DNA of 64,000 nucleotides from Paulinella micropora (taxonomy: Eukaryota > Cercozoa > Imbricatea > Euglyphida > Paulinellidae), in assembly GCA_019918135.1 (NCBI GenBank), contig WBZZ01003114.1, positions 1 to 64,000 on the forward strand. Direction: 5' to 3'. Below, piece after piece: positions 1 to 9,693 of this stretch. Below the pieces are notes generated by a model. That model made no database searches and had not been told where the DNA came from. It worked only from the letters and a program-made list of their open reading frames with translations. Position numbers and translations under genes: made by a program. The stretch's first letter is position 1; each line of letters begins with the position of its first letter.

Positions 1-36
1 GGAGGAGGGGAGGAGGAGGAGGAGGAGGAAAAAGCA
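1..36. repeat. (GGA)n simple repeat
   Basis: The window opens in an imperfect GGA microsatellite that runs into an A-rich stretch. It has no coding signal. Confidence 0.85.
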
Positions 37-660
37 AAGAAAGAAAAATGGGCAGGCAAGAGACGCCTGTGGATCACAAAAGGAAACCGCCACCACAACA
101 AACGGTGAGCTTGAGAATGACCCCGAGGAAATAGAAGTCATATCTGCGATTGGTTGTGCAGTCGCTCGTCTCATCTGCAGCAGCTCAACTGTGTATACTC
201 GGTTTGATGTCTATCCACATACTCCTGCCGTTGCTTAGGGCTCTGGCCGCAAACCAAAAGCCACAAATCATGCCCAAAACTAGCACCATTCAACATCTTT
301 TAGTCCGTTCTCTGGCCAACAGCTAGTGACTCAGTAATGCCCCGAAGGCCAAGTGACGTATATTGCCTTGCATCAGATATACGCCTAGCAAAAAGAAGAA
401 GATGGGCCACTGCGGACAGATCAACGAGGGACCGATTTCGGAGCCACCCTTCAGGCCGGGATGGTCTATGTAACGCTTCTTGGGATACGTTTCCATGTCG
501 AAAGCTCAAAGCACAGAAAAGTCTCGTGCGAGGAACAAGCAGTTCCTTGTGTATACGCGACTATGAATGTTTGCAGTTTCATGCGGAATTTCATGAGTCT
601 TTAGAAGTGATCTTATCAATATGCTAAGAAGAAAAAGAGAGTTATACAAGCATTGAACAG

Positions 661-687
661 GACACTGAGTCCACATTACTCAGTGTC
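661..687. repeat. Perfect 10 bp hairpin
   Basis: GACACTGAGT is followed after seven bases by its exact reverse complement ACTCAGTGTC. No gene end is recognisable beside it, so a terminator role is only a guess. Confidence 0.6.
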
Positions 688-993
688 GTATGTCTCTTTC
701 TTCCTCTTCTTCATTTTTGATACAATCTTACAATAGTTCTCGGTATATCCACACTATCCACACGAAAATTTTAGTCCAGTGCTTCAACACAAGCATAATT
801 GTGTGTAAGAAAACACATATTGTTTCTTCAGGGGAATTTCACCACTTCGTGCGAAGACAATAAGGTTCTAGCTGTCCCTGGAAAATATTGGCATCCAACA
901 TCCGACTCAGAAATATTGGCTAGTCGTGGCTATTTGGTGATTTTAGCCCCCAATTCCCATATGCTGAGAGGCCAAGGCAATTAGCCTCTGTCA

Positions 994-1041
994 TAGTAGT
1001 GGTAGTAGTAGTAGTAGGAAGTAGTAGTAGTAGTAGTAGTA
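994..1041. repeat. (TAG)n microsatellite
   Basis: About fourteen TAG units with two interruptions lie about 200 bp outside the left end of the Polinton-like element. Confidence 0.9.
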
Positions 1042-1237
1042 TGTTTTGTGGGCCCAGGTGGCAATGGTTGGCCGGATCACCCCTTTTGGCTTTGTCCCTA
1101 CAAAAAACCAGTTTTGGCGACTTTTGTGCACCGCTGAAATGAATTCTTTTTCTCTAGTTTCTTGGTCTCTCAGGAGGCAGGGAAAATCACTAAATAATTA
1201 GCGCTCCCTGCTTGTGGTAGAACCTGTGTTTCTAACT

Positions 1238-1393
1238 AATTTAGTAGATGATAACCCAGAACTCGTCGAGAATTTTTGCAAATTCTCGCCTTCGTCTGGG
1301 TTGTCGCACCCTCTCCTATGGATTATAGATACAAAGAAACAAAAACAACCAAATAGCCTTATACAGCACACTACAAGAAAACATATATGTCAT
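1238..1393 (+). repeat. Left terminal inverted repeat of the Polinton-like element
   Basis: It matches the reverse complement of 22640-22795 at high identity, especially across 1330-1390. Its outer part folds as a two-tier hairpin: AACCCAGA pairs with TCTGGGTT (1253-1260/1295-1302), enclosing CGAGAATTT paired with AAATTCTCG (1267-1275/1280-1288). Confidence 0.88.
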
Positions 1394-1438
1394 ATTTTGA
1401 ATTATCATTTAAATAATTAAATACTGACATAATATACA

Positions 1439-1660
1439 ATGAGTAATAACACAAAGAGAAACATTACGAAAGGAGGTATTTGTATAAAAGAAAAAGAAGT
1501 TGATGTTAGATGGAGAGAAAATGGAGAGCAAAGAAGAAAAGTATTTTACATAGGAAAAAAGAAAACCAAAGAAGAAGTAGAAAAGAAAGCAAGGGAATTT
1601 TATGAAAAGGAAGTATTAGCAAAATATGAAGAACATAATAATAATACCGATTATAAATAA
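1439..1660 (+). CDS. Small lysine-rich protein of the element
   Basis: This 73-codon frame starts with ATG 45 bp inside the left inverted repeat. The product is highly charged, with a lysine/glutamate-rich helical second half (near residues 30-62) and an asparagine run near the end. No family is recognised. It is the outermost gene on this side and lies directly upstream of a zinc-finger frame on the same strand. Composition resembles the charged linkers of the element's GIY-YIG proteins. Confidence 0.5.
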   Translation: MSNNTKRNITKGGICIKEKEVDVRWRENGEQRRKVFYIGKKKTKEEVEKKAREFYEKEVLAKYEEHNNNTDYK

Positions 1661-1888
1661 TTGACTAAACAAAAGCAAAACATTAGCAGAAAAGAAAGAA
1701 GCAAACAAACATATACATGTGTATGTGGTAAAACTATAAAAATATATAGCAAATACGAACACGAAAAAAGCCAATCACATAGAGACTTCTTTGTGGAGAA
1801 AGAAAAAATTATGTTAGGTGATCATAAAGTAATTCGTATAGCATATAGAAACGATGACATAGAAAGATATTACGAAAATAAAAAATGA
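1661..1888 (+). CDS. Small zinc-finger protein of the element (CxC...H...H)
   Basis: The frame carries a basic leader and then a finger of the form C-V-C-G ... H-x5-H (CVCG near residue 20, HEKSQSH near 34-40). The same finger type closes the two GIY-YIG nucleases of this element (CECG...H...H). No ATG opens the frame, so its start is uncertain. The stop codon overlaps the first base of an intergenic hairpin. Likely role is nucleic-acid binding; this is inference from the finger alone. Confidence 0.5.
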   Translation: MTKQKQNISRKERSKQTYTCVCGKTIKIYSKYEHEKSQSHRDFFVEKEKIMLGDHKVIRIAYRNDDIERYYENKK

Positions 1889-1988
1889 TTTTGTTTCTGT
1901 TTCTTTCAGAAACATCAACAAACATCGTCCCACCATTAAAGCAGAAATCGATGTTTTATGAAACCGCGTAGCGGGTGAATAAAATATC
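1885..1988. promoter_or_regulatory. Hairpin-spacer-hairpin intergenic module 1
   Basis: A first hairpin (GTTTCTG/CAGAAAC) begins at the stop codon of the zinc-finger frame. A short spacer follows, then a second hairpin at 1950-1988 with arms GATGTTTTAT and ATAAAATATC and an inner CCGC-GTA-GCGG cap. The unit resembles modules at 5622, 6097, 10507 and 12692. Transcript-end or promoter function is inferred. Confidence 0.65.
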
Positions 1989-2016
1989 AAACAAATAATT
2001 AATTTTATTTTAAACA

Positions 2017-2054
<38 letters not shown>

Positions 2055-2056
<2 letters not shown>

Positions 2057-2336
2057 GACGACTAGAGTTGTGGGTGTTTCATTTGAAGGGCGACAAGATA
2101 ATATTTCTTATCTCAAAAGCATAGGACGAGGTGAAAAAGTTTTTATTCAACACGAGCCAGAAAACAAATTTGATAAAAATGCGATAAAGGTTGAAACAGA
2201 AAGAGGAAAGAAACTAGGATATATCAGCAAGCACTTAGCAGAAATTATAAAGATTAAAGGAAGGAAACAAGTATATTATTCAATATATGGAGGAGGAACA
2301 GGAAAACATTATGGAATTGAAATTACTATCCCTTGA
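2055..2336 (+). CDS. HIRAN domain protein
   Basis: This 93-residue protein is essentially one HIRAN domain. It shows V-V-G-V-S-F-E-G-R-Q at residues 5-14, a G-E-K-V-F-I-Q-H-E-P-x-N-x-F-D-x-N-A-I-K-V core near 26-46, and L-G-Y-I-S near 54. In cellular HLTF/Rad5 proteins HIRAN binds single-stranded 3' DNA ends, and stand-alone copies occur in bacteria, phages and large viruses. Here it sits between the zinc-finger frame and the polymerase, suggesting a part in replicating or protecting element DNA. A TA-repeat and an A/T-rich leader precede the ATG. The frame is intact. Confidence 0.8.
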
Positions 2337-2526
2337 TACAAACAAACAATATTTAATATATATTAAAAATTATTTTTATTATATATACACAAAGATTGGA
2401 AGAAAACCAATATACAAAATACCAGAAGACAAAAAGGAAGCCTTACGGAGAAAGGCGAGGGAATTTATACAAAAAGACCCAGAAAGACAAAGACAGAAGT
2501 GGAGTATTACAACCAAACTAAAGTAA
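2287..2526 (+). CDS. Possible small protein overlapping the HIRAN gene end
   Basis: A 79-codon frame overlaps the end of the HIRAN gene by 50 bp in another phase. The part after the overlap (residues ~18-79) has a hydrophobic/aromatic stretch, then a basic segment with many K, R and E. No family is recognised. Its start inside the HIRAN frame is doubtful. It may be a small gene with a later start or chance coding in AT-rich sequence. Confidence 0.3.
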   Translation: MEEEQENIMELKLLSLDTNKQYLIYIKNYFYYIYTKIGRKPIYKIPEDKKEALRRKAREFIQKDPERQRQKWSITTKLK

Positions 2527-2706
2527 TAATAGCGGAAAGGAGAAAGAAAAAAGAGATGAAGTGAAGCAAGCGTTACTTAAGTTGAAAAGAATGGAGGATG
2601 CACTAAAATGAATTTCTATTTAAATATAAGAAATTATTATATATATTTATAACAGATAATTTATTATTATTTTTATAATTTTTATATCTGTATTGATATA
2701 AAAAGT

Positions 2707-5469
2707 ATGCAACCACCTTTACCACCCAGACCAACGAAGGAAAATGTAGAACTAGCGAAGGTAAGGGCGAACTTAAGGGAAACTAAGACACAAGAAGCGA
2801 AGAAGCGTGAGGTAAAACTTGTAGAACTAAGACTAATAAAAAACAGAGGTATAAATGGTTATACATACCCTTTCAAAGACCTTGATATTAACTTCTATGA
2901 TATGGATGCGATTGAAATATCAATTATGAGAGCAGTTAAGGATGCTAAAAATAGAGGTCTGACAAACGAAGCAAGTCTTCATGTTAAGTTTGGGTATATA
3001 ACAGATGCCGATGATGGTAAGTTTTACAAGTGGAAAACTTTTAACTCAGTTAAATTAAAAGATATAGATGATTTGTTTCACGACATATATCTATACAACG
3101 AACAAAATCTTGAAGCCAGTGCGAATGGATATAAAAGAATTATTCAACATATAACTATTCAAATTATTCAAGAAGATGGAGGCGGTTGTAATCTCTCAGG
3201 TAGTGATAAGAAACATAAAACAGATGAAGGAATTCATATTAATCCAAGGAATAAGGATAATAATTGTTTCTTCTATGTTTTTAAGGATATATTAAATTTA
3301 CCAGTGAAAGGTAAATCAAAACTTAATAAAAAAGTATGTAATGATATTAGACAAGAATTCAACCTTGAACATAATTCATATATACCACTTTGAATAGGAT
3401 ATGAAATCTTAAAAAAATATTGTATTGAAGGTAAGTATTTTGAATTGAATGATGCGACAACCAAACAGACATTCAAAAACTATGAAGACCCTTTAATATC
3501 CGCGGATGTGCTTTGCTATCTCAGTAAGGGGCATTATATGGGTTTTATAAAGAGGAATAAAAAGAGATGCGAGGAATGCTTTAAGACTTATTTTAATAAT
3601 CATAAATGTAATAACAAAAGAAAAACATATGCGGCGGCTAAATTAAGGAAATCAATGGACCGATATGAAAGTTTATTAACAACCTTAAAGGAGATGAGTT
3701 ATAATAATCAAGATGAGATTTTTCATTATGATTTAGAAACATATAGAAATGCTTTTGAAATCCATACCGCGTATATAGCAGGTTATACGATTGCGGATAT
3801 TGGTTTTAAATATGTTGCTGGCGATGATTGTATTTCAAAACTCATTGATATAATCTTTCAATATGAAGAAGACTTAGCGAAAAGAAAACCGAAAGTTACA
3901 TTTTATGTTAAATGCTTTTAATGGTAGTAAATTTGACCATTACTTTTTACAAAAAGAGTTTATTAAAAGAAAGATAAAAAGCACTCCGTTAATCAATATC
4001 GGGGCGATAATTTCAATGGAATATAAAAATATAAAATTCTGAGACTTGTCTAAGCACACAGAAGGAAGCCTTAAAAAGAACATTGAAAGTTTGGGATGTA
4101 ATGTTTTAAAAGGCGATTTTGACCATGAAAAAGCGAAACGATGGGAAGAAATGGGCGATGATATGAAAAAAGAATGTTTATTGTATTTGGAAAAAGATGT
4201 TATGGGATTGAAGGAACTATACGAAACACTAAATAAACCGATATATGAAGAACATAAAACGAACTTATCGGAGTTTATGTCTACGTCTTCTTTAACCTTT
4301 AATCTTTGGAAAAAGAAAATTGATAAACAATACATAATTCAACTTCCAAAGTTAGAACAAGAAGCGGATTTTAGAAAAGCATTATATGGGGCAAGGACTT
4401 ATCCAAGCAAGAGGAGATTTATATCCGAGCAATATCAAAAATACATAAACGGCGAAATTGATTTTGATGAGGTTAAAGATTATCTTATTGATGCGGATGT
4501 TGTAAGTCTTTATCCAACGGCAATGCTTGAAAATTATATGACGGGCGAAATTAAGAAATGTGAAGGAGAAATGAAAGGGAAACTAGGAATATATAATGTT
4601 GATTACATATCTCCAAAAAATCTATTACATCCACGGGTTCCTTATAGAGATAGTAAGGGTGTTTAAAGTGGGAGTTAAGAGATATGAAAGACCAATGGCT
4701 CACTTCTGTCGATATTGAAGATATGATTGAACTTGGATACAAAGTCAAAATAAAACGAGGCTATTATACAGAAGGAGCCGAACCAGTATTCAAAGATTAC
4801 ATATTAGAGTTATTTAAACGAAAACAAAATTCAAAAAAAGGCACACCGCAGTATTTGTTAGTAAAGTTATTTATGAATGCTTTATACTGAAAGACAATTC
4901 AAAGACCGATTAATTCTGTAAGCAAATTCATAACAAAAAATCATGAGTATTGGAAAGTCTGTGCTAAACATGTGATAACCGATATTGAAAAGTTTGAAGA
5001 TGCTAATGGTGAATTATGGTTAATTTCTGGTATTCCAAGAGATGACAAATTGAAAGAAGAAACAATTACAAAGCCCACTCACTGCGGTGCATTTATACTA
5101 GCATACAGCAGACGAATTATGTATAAGTATATGACTGAAGCCAACCCAGACAACGACCCCGACAGAGACTATTATTACACAGATACAGACAGCATTCAAA
5201 GCCATGTAAGAAATATTGAACGGATAAAGAGATTTAGGAATAAAACAATCGGCGGAATGGATGATGACCTCGGAACAGATTGTAAAATAATAAGGGGAAT
5301 ATGGATAGCACCAAAATTGTATATGTTGGAGTATGTAAAGAAAGGGGAAGAAAAAGGTAAAACTCATTTCCACTTTAGAGGAAAAGGTTTGGATTTGAAA
5401 AAATTAAATCCAACCGCTTATGAATTAATGGATAAGGGCGAAAGTTTAACTAATACCAGAGATTTATAA
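2707..5469 (+). pseudogene. polB: Family B DNA polymerase region (fossil, in pieces)
   Basis: This is the longest gene region of the element. From 5' to 3' it shows a charged N-terminal region, a 3'-5' exonuclease-like part with a H-Y-D-L-E-T motif (~3730), a polymerase motif A of the form D-V-V-S-L-Y-P-T-A-M (~4500) and a motif C of the form Y-Y-T-D-T-D-S (~5180). This order fits the protein-primed PolB of Polintons and mavirus. The region is interrupted about five times, so it is treated as a fossil. It lies on the same strand as the two DUF3820-like genes that follow. Confidence 0.85.
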
Positions 5470-5621
5470 TGAAGAAAATACATACTAGCAGAAACAGCAA
5501 ACAACAACACATTGAGCATTTTAGCATACAACACCAAAAGAATGTAGTAAAAGTAGTTAATAAAACAAGATGGTGCGGGCGCGAGTTTATCAACGAAAAT
5601 GATAGTATCCCTTACGGCTTT

Positions 5622-5754
5622 GATATTTGAGAATTGCGCTTCGTGCTACACACTCTCACTATGGATTCAACTTGTTGAATCTATAATCTCAAACATCGGC
5701 AACTATTAAAGTATAAAACGATGTTTTGTGATGACGAAGTCAGAACAAAATATC
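5622..5754. promoter_or_regulatory. Hairpin-spacer-hairpin intergenic module 2
   Basis: Hairpin one (5622-5697) has outer arms GATATTTGAGA and TCTCAAACATC and contains a further stem GATTCAAC/GTTGAATC. After a 22 bp spacer comes hairpin two (5720-5754), arms GATGTTTTGT and ACAAAATATC, capped by GAC-GAA-GTC. The module separates the polymerase region from the first DUF3820-like gene. Confidence 0.75.
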
Positions 5755-5807
5755 AAATAATTAATTAATTTTTTTCCATAAAATTTTGTACCACTCTATA
5801 TAGACCA

Positions 5808-6095
5808 ATGACCACCCTCACCAGATTATGTGAGAAGTTTGAGAAACTCTCTATTGAAAATAAAAAAGAAACATTTTCTATTACCGATGTTAAAAAGATA
5901 ATTACTGACGAAATCCAAATGATTGAAAATGCACGGGCAGGCAAGCCAAGGGATATTTTTCCATTCGGTAAGTATAAAGGTAAGAAAATTCAAGATGTTG
6001 CTACCATTGACAAACCATATCTTGAATGGGTCATGAAACAGCCATGGTTTGAAAAATTTATAGACATTAAAAGCGAAGTAAAAAAATATATTTAA
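5808..6095 (+). CDS. DUF3820-like small protein (copy 1)
   Basis: This 95-residue protein has a charged helical N-terminal half and a C-terminal module from about residue 48 of the form F-G-K-Y-K-G-K-x-I-x-D-V-A ... Y-L-E-W. That module resembles the DUF3820 / exonuclease-X C-terminal fold, found next to nucleases and as small stand-alone proteins; its biochemical role is unsettled. The gene is paralogous to the next one downstream. It is bracketed by two hairpins that are near-exact inverted copies of each other (5720-5754 and 6097-6131), and its TAA ends one base before the second. The frame is intact. Confidence 0.7.
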   Translation: MTTLTRLCEKFEKLSIENKKETFSITDVKKIITDEIQMIENARAGKPRDIFPFGKYKGKKIQDVATIDKPYLEWVMKQPWFEKFIDIKSEVKKYI

Positions 6096-6096
6096 T

Positions 6097-6222
6097 GATA
6101 TTTTGTTCTGGCTTCGTCATCACAAAACATCGTTTTTCTTTTAATTATTTTTTCTTTAAATTTTTTTCCGATGTTTTAGAATAAGCGAGAGTGCGTAGCA
6201 CGAAGCGCGATTCTAAAATATC
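6097..6222. promoter_or_regulatory. Hairpin-spacer-hairpin intergenic module 3
   Basis: Hairpin one (arms GATATTTTGT/ACAAAACATC, 6097-6131) begins just after the upstream stop codon. A 38 bp T-rich spacer follows. Hairpin two (arms GATGTTTTAGAAT/ATTCTAAAATATC, 6170-6222; inner GTGC-GTA-GCAC) ends directly at the ATG of the downstream gene. The module therefore fills the whole stop-to-start interval. Confidence 0.8.
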
Positions 6223-6669
6223 ATGAGCACCAAACAAGACTACTTGAATGAAATTGAAAAATGGAATCTTGACAGCGGCAATGTCAAAATGCCAACAATT
6301 AAATGGACTAAGCCTGACATTGTATCTTTCTATGAGCAATACAAGCAGAGGGACGACAACGTGAAAGTAGTTATTCCATTGGATGCTAAATTACAAAAAA
6401 TGATGGGGGAACCGAGCACACCTTTTAAGGAAACAGATCTTGTTGTGAGAGAGACTGGAATTACCGAAATAAAGGCTAATGTTGGCGAAGAAATAGCGAA
6501 TGCTACATGTACAGAAGAAGGATGTATATTAAAGAAAGATGTTGTTCTTCAATATGGAAAATATGCACACAAAAACATTGAAGATGTAGCCAAAATTGAT
6601 AAACCATACCTTGAATGGCTAGTTCAACAGCAGTGGTGCCAAAATGTGGATGCCATAAAAATTATTTAA
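6223..6669 (+). CDS. DUF3820-like small protein (copy 2)
   Basis: This 148-residue protein has a lysine-rich N-terminal part (residues 1-40), a middle region and a C-terminal module near residue 105 of the form Y-G-K-Y-A-H-K-x-I-E-D-V-A-K-I-D-K-P-Y-L-E-W. The module closely matches copy 1, so the pair looks like a local duplication with different N-terminal parts. The ATG touches the preceding hairpin, which fixes the start. The frame is intact. Function is unknown; neighbouring replication genes suggest a nucleic-acid role. Confidence 0.7.
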   Translation: MSTKQDYLNEIEKWNLDSGNVKMPTIKWTKPDIVSFYEQYKQRDDNVKVVIPLDAKLQKMMGEPSTPFKETDLVVRETGITEIKANVGEEIANATCTEEGCILKKDVVLQYGKYAHKNIEDVAKIDKPYLEWLVQQQWCQNVDAIKII

Positions 6670-6687
6670 ATCATTGATATTTTATTC
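6660..6687. repeat. 28 bp A/T-rich repeat, copy 1
   Basis: A stretch containing TTATTTAAATCATT then ATATTTTATTCA spans the stop codon of the plus-strand gene. A near-identical copy lies at 7979-8006. It may be a shared 3'-end signal. Confidence 0.55.
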
Positions 6688-6704
6688 AATTAATTTTTTT
6701 TGCT

Positions 6705-7915
6705 TTATTGGTCTTCTATGAAGTTAGCGATAACATTAACATTTGAACCATTATTAGCAGTAGCAACGGATTTTTGTGTGAAAGTCAATACATCACTAGG
6801 AGACAGATATATATCATAATTTCTAAGATTTATTTGTTCAGTTGATTGAGAATTTACATATAGTTTAAAAATTGTTGTTCCGTCAGTATCCACAATTGAA
6901 TAATTAGTATCAACATCTGCAAAACCCGCTCCAGTTAGTGTTCCATTCAATACCATTCTTACTACACACGCCTTACTATCTTCATTTGTAATACTTATCA
7001 AAGTGGGATAAACATTTGAATAATTTGTTAAATTAGCACCGCCCGCATCAAATGTTGCTTTATTCCTGATACTAATAATAGGGCTTTCAGTTGTGATTGC
7101 TGCTTTACTTCCTTCCACTTCGTTTGTTATACTTGTGTTTATTGTATTACTTCCTTCAATAAATAATCCAACACTTGCTGTTTTAAGAGTTTGAATTCCG
7201 ATAGCAGCATCATTCCTCATTAGTGCGGTAAATGGTAAAGTAGTGTTTCTTAGACTTACACCTGTGTTGGCATTCGCATACTTAATAGTATGGACTAATT
7301 GAAATTCTCCTGTCGTAGGATTTTCAATAGAAAACCTTATAGCACCAAAACCTAAATATTGAAATTGAATTTGGAATACATTTCCTTTACTCCAATCAAT
7401 AACAGGCATCCATTGCACGGGTCATCCCAGTTTGCTTGTTGAATAAAAGTTGTAGCCCCTCCTTTGGCTTGTAGAATACTCATCCAGACATTAGTTTTAT
7501 AAAAATAAAAACCATTTGAAAAATCACTTTCACCAATTCCTACACACGAATAATAGGATTTTGTGTCATCAGTTGTCCATATAGCAGTGAAGCGACCAAC
7601 AACTCCCATACCAGTCCGATATTTTATTCTTCTTTTACTTGTTAGGATAGCATTCGCTGTGTTATCGGCTTGAGTTTTTAATTCAGCCATATTATTGAAA
7701 AATGACACAGAAGATTTTGTTTCTGTTTTAGTCCATACCCTTGTATTAATAGTGTATGGAAAGATTTCCTGAACAACTGGAGTTAATTGTCCAACTAGTG
7801 TTTCTCCAAAAGCAGTTTTCATGTTATCAGTTTTAATACCACCATCATATCCTACTTTGACATTTATAAAATCTCGGTCTGGATTTTGTGAGATTAAATT
7901 TCTCTGGTGAGACAT
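6705..7915 (-). pseudogene. Putative virion structural protein region (fossil)
   Basis: Minus-strand coding covers this interval between the DUF3820-like genes and the major capsid region. The translated parts are rich in S, T, N and alternating hydrophobics, as in beta-rich virion proteins, and the N-terminal part opens with a polar S-H-Q-R-N-L segment. No family is recognised with confidence. Its place beside the capsid genes and in the same direction suggests a virion component. It is broken about once. Confidence 0.55.
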
Positions 7916-7978
7916 ATTGTGTTATAACACAAACAAGTTTGTTTATATAACGAGTTTATATATAAAACAAAAAAAAAA

Positions 7979-8006
7979 TTATTTAAATCATTTATATTTT
8001 ATTCAG
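7979..8006. repeat. 28 bp A/T-rich repeat, copy 2
   Basis: Near-identical to 6660-6687. It lies just downstream of the major capsid region on the minus strand, again at a gene end. Confidence 0.55.
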
Positions 8007-8023
8007 AAATCTGTTCATATCCA

Positions 8024-9568
8024 TTATGAAATAGTAATAATATTTGCCTTCACTTGAACCTCTCGCTGAGTGATAGCTAGAGTGTAGTGGTTGAAAGGAT
8101 TTGCGGTAGTAGTCCCAATAAACTCCCATCGTCTCTTTTGAGAAAGGTCCAGCCCGCTAATTTCATTCTGGTCTTTACTCCAAAGAGGGCGAGTGTTGTC
8201 AAATGTATCCACCCAGAACCAGTTGTATTGATAGACATTACTATTTACCAAAGCACTGCCTTCAATCTTATTTTTTAGATACATGTAATCTTCAAGGGTC
8301 GTATTTGCGGTGCCAATATTAAATTCTTGAAGCCTAGACCCGTCAAGGGTAGTATAGAAGGAAGTAATCTTTGAACCATTCCTATTATCGTTATCATATG
8401 CGGTATTCTTTGTTTCTTCATTATTAAATACAGAATGATAAATTTTTTTAATTCTTCGTCCGTGTCCTCTATCGAACCTCATAATAATGTTTTGACTTGT
8501 AGATGCCTGAATTGTGTTTTTGTATGAGTATGGATAGTCAATCGTAAAAGACATACCTTCGGCACTGCTCACTTTTTGTTGAATAGACTGGATAACATCA
8601 GGGTTTGTTTCAACCGCTAGAAACAAGTTTAAGTTTGCTACCTGTGAATAAGTTGTGCAAGGAAAAGAACCTTGATTTGCTGTGTTAATAGTGGTAGCAA
8701 GACCTGTATTAGCATCAACACCACCAACATGATAAACAGTTCTGTTACTAGCCTCCCAAACAATTCTCATGGTCAGAATCAGGAAACATAATAGTCTTAT
8801 CAAGTGCGAAAATAGTATTGTAAATCATAGACAATGGAATCTTCACATAAATAAGGGGTCTGTGTTAGCACCACCAATACCTCCCTCAAGATACTTCGCC
8901 TCAGTGTATGAAACATTCACAGCAGACAAAGCACCCGCTCTAGTTGTCAGCAAAGTATCATCATGTCTTCGTGCATTAAGTGATGGAGGAGCAATAGCCC
9001 CAGCAATAGCATTACCAAAACGATTTAATTTTGCCTGAAGGTGACCATCGGTATCAATACTACCAGCTACAGTCGCCACACTTGCCTGTTGTCCAGCATA
9101 CACGTTAGCAGTAAATGCTGTTGTTGCTCGCCCATCAGCATTACACTTTTGAAGCATACACCCAACACCATTACCTGCTCCATGGTTCTCAAGTGCCAAA
9201 AAGTCCTTCAATGAAGTCTCAGGCTTCCAAATCATTTTCGTAATAGTTCCGACATTATTCAAATCACACAAATAAACACCACTACGGGTTTGAAGTTGAA
9301 TCTGTCTAATCATACTCAAACAATCCATAAAAATACGATTGTGTCTATCTGCAACTCCTGAAGCACCTGGGGCGTAAGTGAAACTCAGCACAGACTTTGC
9401 CAAGTTAAATGGACGGCTGATAAGGTCAAATGTGCTTTCCTGACCGCCCGCTGAAGTAACAACAACGTTTCCTGCTCCTTCGCGAGGAGTAAGTTTGTTA
9501 AGGCGATACGAACCGCTGATATAATCAGTCTTACTGAAGTCTAATTCTCCGCCGTGTTGAGTTGGCAT
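8024..9568 (-). pseudogene. MCP: Major capsid protein region (fossil)
   Basis: The interval encodes a ~500-residue beta-rich protein, the usual size for double jelly-roll capsid proteins of Polintons and virophages. It starts with a short polar leader (M-P-T-Q-H-G-G-E-L-D-F-S) typical of capsid N-termini, followed by many small and aromatic residues. Assignment rests on size, composition, gene order (minor capsid gene upstream on the same strand) and absence of another candidate. It is broken about once. A structure-aware capsid profile search would decide between Polinton, PLV and virophage types. Confidence 0.65.
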
Positions 9569-9649
9569 TTTTGTTTTTTAGGTAGTTGTGAAATTAACTA
9601 ATTCACCAGAATATATTTATAGAAAAAAAAATAATTCCAAAATAATTAA

Positions 9650-9692
9650 TTTAGTCGATACCATGCTATCGACAATTGTCCTAAGGGACTAA
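9650..9692. repeat. Branched palindrome between capsid genes
   Basis: Two stems lie side by side, GTCGATA/TATCGAC and GTCC/GGAC, within loosely matching outer arms (TTTAGTC and GACTAATT), so the strand could fold as a three-way junction. It sits just past the stop of the minus-strand minor capsid gene and differs in sequence from the other modules. Confidence 0.5.
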
Positions 9693-9693
9693 T

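Larger units (their letters stand above)
37..1237. other. Flank without a convincing gene
   Basis: Short open frames exist on both strands (longest about 96 codons near 337-627), but they overlap each other, show no recognisable motif and have ordinary composition. I see only the hairpin and the TAG microsatellite listed separately. The stretch ends where the inverted repeat of the Polinton-like element begins. Confidence 0.6.

Noticed and set aside
337-627. 96-codon gene in the left flank
   Set aside because: It overlaps an antisense frame, has no motif and no regulatory context.
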